From: CAVYVZ01 sp963772065
Lineage (GTDB): Bacteria; Acidobacteriota; Vicinamibacteria; Vicinamibacterales; UBA2999
DNA: 64,000 bases
Assembly (NCBI GenBank): GCA_963772065.1
Contig: CAVYVZ010000009.1
Coordinates: 124,001-188,000, forward strand
Reading direction: 5' to 3'
Both the position numbers and the translations under genes were made by a program. This document shows positions 61,371-64,000 of the stretch, one piece after another. Position 1 is the first letter of the stretch. The number at the start of each line of letters is the position of its first letter. The notes beneath the pieces are model-generated. The model was given only the letters and a program-made list of their open reading frames with translations, did no database searches and was not told the DNA's origin.

Positions 61371-61945
61371 ACACGCTCCGCTTGGATCCGCTTGAGATGC
61401 TGTGCGAACGCGAAGCGGTTCTCCAGCAGCCCGAGCTCCGTCACGAATTTCGCCGGGCCCACCGCCTCCACTTTGGCGACGATCGTAGTCAAGCTGCACG
61501 CCGCGCGAGCGGCATCGAATTCGGCGACGAACGCCTCCACCGAATGCACCATCGCGGTTCGCGGAACCCCCGCGGCCTTGGCCACGGCCGCGAGGTCCGT
61601 GCCCGCGCCGGTTGCCGTCGGAAAGCCGCCCACCGAGAGCAGCGATTCGTTGTCGAAGATCACGTGCACGAGATTGGAAGGACGGTACCGGCCCAGCGTC
61701 GTCAGCCCGCCAAGGTTCATCAGCACCGACCCGTCACCATCGAACACCACCACCGGCAGCTCCGGCCGGCTGAGTGCGATTCCGAGACCGACCGACGAGG
61801 CGAGTCCCATGCCGTGCTGAAGGTAGAAGAAATTCTGGCGATGACCGATCGCCTGGAGCTCCGCGGCAACCGCGCCCATGATCGTGACGACGGCCGCGTC
61901 ATCCAGCCGATCGTAGATTGCCCGAAGCGCCTCGGCCCTCAGCAT
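61367..61945 (-). CDS. ThDP-dependent decarboxylase, beta (pyrophosphate-binding) subunit
   Basis: A 192-residue C-terminal half of a ThDP enzyme, like the beta subunit of sulfopyruvate decarboxylase (ComE) and the C-terminal domain of phosphonopyruvate decarboxylase. The cofactor motif GDGSVLMNLGGLTTLGRY ... IFDN is intact, with QHGMGLASSVGLGIALS before it. The start is ATG 61945, overlapping the alpha-subunit stop by one base and preceded by GGGAGGA, which is why the GTG at 61957 is not used. It needs the alpha subunit for activity and would decarboxylate a 2-oxoacid. Confidence 0.88.
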   Translation of the reverse strand: MLRAEALRAIYDRLDDAAVVTIMGAVAAELQAIGHRQNFFYLQHGMGLASSVGLGIALSRPELPVVVFDGDGSVLMNLGGLTTLGRYRPSNLVHVIFDNESLLSVGGFPTATGAGTDLAAVAKAAGVPRTAMVHSVEAFVAEFDAARAACSLTTIVAKVEAVGPAKFVTELGLLENRFAFAQHLKRIQAERV

Positions 61946-62457
61946 CAGTCCTCCCACATCAGTTCACGGCCGAGAAGCAGCGCCGCCGGTTTATTGGACG
62001 CATACGCGAGGGTTTGTGCGTCCGCGACTCGACGGCCCACGTGCTCCGGACGCTCCAGGCATGCGAACGGGATGCGAAGCGTGCGCAGCATGTCCTCGGT
62101 CAGCGCACCGCCCTCCGTCTGCCATGGATCCCGCTCACCGAACGTCCCCCGATGGCTTATCACCATGAGTAGCGGTATGCGGTAGAGCTGCGCGCACGAC
62201 ACGATGCCGTTGATCGAGGCGAGAAAGCCGTGATTCTGCATCAGCATCGCGGACTTGACCCCGGCGAGATGTGCGCCGGTGGAGATGCCGACGCCTTCCT
62301 CTTCCTTGGCAAGGCGCACGAGCGCGACCTCCGGGTCTTCATCGGCCATGCGAATCAGGTGCACGAGCCACGTTTCCGGCAGCGCCGACATCAACCGGAC
62401 GCCGCACGCTTTCAACGCATCGAACACGACCTTGGAATTTGCGAGTGAAACAGGCAC
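61945..62457 (-). CDS. ThDP-dependent decarboxylase, alpha (pyrimidine-binding) subunit
   Basis: A 170-residue N-terminal half of a ThDP enzyme, like sulfopyruvate decarboxylase alpha (ComD). It has the catalytic glutamate in LAKEEEGVGISTGAHLAG, then SAMLMQNHGFLASINGIVS and IPLLMVISHRGTFGERDPWQ, the typical pyrimidine-domain run. GTG start at 62457 with GGAGG shortly upstream. It is first of the four-gene operon and divergent from the ParB-domain gene. The split-subunit type is known for sulfopyruvate and phosphonopyruvate, but no coenzyme M or phosphonate genes are present. Confidence 0.88.
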   Translation of the reverse strand: MPVSLANSKVVFDALKACGVRLMSALPETWLVHLIRMADEDPEVALVRLAKEEEGVGISTGAHLAGVKSAMLMQNHGFLASINGIVSCAQLYRIPLLMVISHRGTFGERDPWQTEGGALTEDMLRTLRIPFACLERPEHVGRRVADAQTLAYASNKPAALLLGRELMWED

Positions 62458-62476
62458 GGGGCCTCCGAGGGGCCGC

Positions 62477-62482
62477 TATCAT
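62477..62482 (+). promoter_or_regulatory. -10 element TATCAT, probable leaderless promoter
   Basis: TATCAT lies 9 bases before ATG 62492 without a Shine-Dalgarno. The complementary strand of the same bases (TATGAT at 62478-62483) is placed to serve the divergent decarboxylase operon, so both may share this AT-rich core. Confidence 0.45.
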
Positions 62483-62491
62483 AATGCCGAC

Positions 62492-63439
62492 ATGGCCAAG
62501 AAGAAACGGGCCCCGCGGCGGAAGAAGGCGACGCCCGGATCCGTCGGCTTATCAGCAGATCAGGTTCGCGCCGCCGACGATTCGCGCGTCAAGGAGCTGG
62601 GCAGGCAGGTCGAGGGTGACAGCGGCGCCGTGCTCGGGTCGTACAACGATCCGTTCGGGGGCAATGCGGTCCTGCTGGTTGCGCTTCCCATCGACAAGGT
62701 CGAGCCCACGCCGTACCAGCGCGATCCGTCGGAGCCGCACGTGAAGCGCCTGATGACCGTGATTGAAAAGGTCGGCCGCTTTCTCGACCCGCTCGTGCTC
62801 ATTCGTCACGATGATGCGTACTGGACGCCGAACGGCAACCATCGGCTTCAGGCGATGCGCAAGCTCGGCGCGAAGACGATCGTGGGGCTGCTGGTGCCGG
62901 AGCCGGAAGTGGCGTTCAAGATTCTGGCGCTGAACACCGAGAAGGCGCACAACGTGAAGGAGAAGTCGCTCGAGACGATCCGGATGGCGCGCGCCCTGGC
63001 CGAGCGGAAGGCGGGCCAGGAGAGCGATTACGGGTTCGAGTTCGAGCAGGCGCCGTACCTCACCCTTGGCGCGGCGTACGAAGAACGCCGCAGCCTGAGC
63101 GGCGGCGCCTACCACTCGGTGCTGCGCCGCATCGACGACTTCCTCGACGAGCCGATGCAGAAGGCGCTCAAGGAGCGCCAGCGTCGCGGCGCGAAGGTCC
63201 TGAAGCTCGACGACGCGGTCGGCAAGGTTGTGGCGGCGCTCAAGGAAAAAGGCCTCACGAGTCCGTACCTCAAACCGTTCGTCGTGGCCCGGATCAATCC
63301 CATCCGCTTCTCGAAGAGCACCGAGTTCGATTTCGACGAGGTCATGGACAAGATGATCGCGTCGGCAGTGAAGTTCAACGTCGATCGTGTGAAGCAGGAA
63401 GATGTCGCGAAGATCGGCGGAGGACCGCCCGAGGACTAG
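62492..63439 (+). CDS. ParB/sulfiredoxin-like N-terminal domain protein
   Basis: A 315-residue protein. After a basic lead (AKKKRAPRRKKATPG), a ParB/Srx-like domain covers about residues 65-150: LPIDKVEPTPYQRDPSEPHV, GRFLDPLVLIRHDDAYWTPN and GNHRLQAMRKLGAKTIVGLL with the GxxR box. The rest is helical without a recognisable ParB HTH, and DKMIASAVKFNVDRVKQEDV lies near the end. No parA is adjacent, so it is not an ordinary partition protein. ParB-fold proteins of this sort can bind CTP or act as nucleases; activity here is unknown. It ends 4 bases into the convergent rlmN stop. Confidence 0.82.
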   Translation: MAKKKRAPRRKKATPGSVGLSADQVRAADDSRVKELGRQVEGDSGAVLGSYNDPFGGNAVLLVALPIDKVEPTPYQRDPSEPHVKRLMTVIEKVGRFLDPLVLIRHDDAYWTPNGNHRLQAMRKLGAKTIVGLLVPEPEVAFKILALNTEKAHNVKEKSLETIRMARALAERKAGQESDYGFEFEQAPYLTLGAAYEERRSLSGGAYHSVLRRIDDFLDEPMQKALKERQRRGAKVLKLDDAVGKVVAALKEKGLTSPYLKPFVVARINPIRFSKSTEFDFDEVMDKMIASAVKFNVDRVKQEDVAKIGGGPPED

Positions 63440-64000
63440 CGCATCAGAAGCGCAAGCTGCTGCCCGGCGCTCTTCTTCGTGCCGCCTTCGACAATCAACT
63501 GACCGCATGCAGCGCGGATGTCGCGGCCGCGGCTCTTCCGGACCGATACCGTGATGTGGCGATCGGCCAGGATCTGCGCGAACCGATCGACGCGCGCGTC
63601 GGACGGCCGGTCGTACGGAATTCCCGGGGCCGGGTTCAGCGGAATCAGATTGACCTTCGCTTTGATGTTCGCGAGCAGCCTCACGAGGCGGCGCGCGTCT
63701 TCTGGCGTGTCGTTCACGCCGTCGAGCAGCACGTACTCGAACGTGATCCGGTTGCGTTTCTTGAGCGGGAACCGCTGGCACGCGTCGAGGATGTCGGCGA
63801 GCGGATACTTGCGATTCGGCGGGACCAGTTTCGTTCGCTGCTCCTCCGTGGTGGCGTGCAGCGAAACCGCCAGGTTCGGCATCAGCGGCTCATGCGCGAG
63901 GCGCTGGAGGCCCGGCACGATCCCGACCGTGGAGAGCGTCACGCGCCGCGGCGACACCGCCAGACCATGCTCGGCATGGAGCATCCGCAGCGCCTTCATC
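63436..64000 (-). CDS. rlmN: 23S rRNA (adenine2503-C2)-methyltransferase, C-terminal part (partial)
   Basis: The C-terminal 188 residues or so of RlmN, running off the right edge. Visible marks are RRVTLSTVGIVPGLQRLA, PNLAVSLHATTEEQRTKLVP, KKRNRITFEYVLLDGVNDT and VNLIPLNPAPGIPYDRPS. The catalytic cysteine appears in RGRDIRAACGQL near the C-terminus. The radical-SAM CxxxCxxC lies beyond the window. RlmN methylates A2503 of 23S rRNA and A37 of some tRNAs; it is close to but distinct from Cfr. Confidence 0.94.
   Translation of the reverse strand, partial: MKALRMLHAEHGLAVSPRRVTLSTVGIVPGLQRLAHEPLMPNLAVSLHATTEEQRTKLVPPNRKYPLADILDACQRFPLKKRNRITFEYVLLDGVNDTPEDARRLVRLLANIKAKVNLIPLNPAPGIPYDRPSDARVDRFAQILADRHITVSVRKSRGRDIRAACGQLIVEGGTKKSAGQQLALLMR

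Overview
The window is 64 kb of GC-rich bacterial chromosome with dense genes on both strands. The gene families point to an acidobacterium of the Vicinamibacteria type. The evidence is an acidobacterial VWFA-related secreted protein, two TonB-receptor-like outer-membrane proteins with an N-terminal carboxypeptidase-regulatory domain, a CadC-like winged-helix/TPR regulator, a DUF1015 protein, and many intergenic palindromes. This placement is inference from families, not from a marker tree. No rRNA, tRNA, CRISPR array, transposase or prophage was seen. No gene-free stretch exceeds 300 bases; the longest gaps hold hairpins or promoters.

Layout. 1-1.9 kb: end of chrB plus a Tat-exported SufS-like protein. 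1.9-3.9 kb: outer-membrane receptor. 4-9.5 kb: DUF1015, serA-serC and a frameshifted S9 peptidase. 9.5-16.6 kb: pcnB, a secreted TPR protein, a large secreted metallophosphoesterase and polA. 16.7-22 kb: lipoprotein, BON protein, ZIP transporter, and a TonB / membrane protein / VWFA cluster. 22-29 kb: SDR, methyltransferase, inositol-phosphate synthase, membrane protein, frameshifted acetyl-CoA synthetase, ABC ATPase and FkbM methyltransferase. 29-33 kb: oppF-oppD-type ATPases and methylmalonyl-CoA mutase alpha subunit in one overlapping operon. 33-39 kb: CadC-like regulator, unusual SDR and a 1045-residue PKD protein with a dockerin-like end. 39-42.6 kb: eno-gpmA and glgC. 42.8-50.5 kb: secreted protein, second receptor-like gene (frameshifted), large PDZ histidine kinase and NtrC-type regulator. 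50.5-55.6 kb: STAS, UbiA-type prenyltransferase, coiled-coil protein and two glycosyltransferases (surface glycan synthesis). 55.7-59.1 kb: rpsU with a zinc-ribbon protein, purD-mtaB. 59-62.5 kb: a tight four-gene operon of split ThDP decarboxylase, cyclase-family hydrolase and benzoate-type CoA ligase. 62.5-64 kb: ParB-domain protein and the end of rlmN.

Three observations stand out. First, three unrelated genes (S9 peptidase, VWFA protein, acetyl-CoA synthetase) are each broken by exactly one extra G in the same nine bases, GCAGGTACT, where GCAGTACT would restore a normal protein. These are the only CAGGTACT sites I found in the window. It is either a motif-linked sequencing error or a recoding signal. 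Second, many genes without a Shine-Dalgarno have a TANNNT -10 element 5-12 bases before the start codon, suggesting leaderless transcripts. Third, the 59-62.5 kb operon resembles a pathway that opens a ring, decarboxylates a 2-oxoacid and activates an aromatic acid with CoA.
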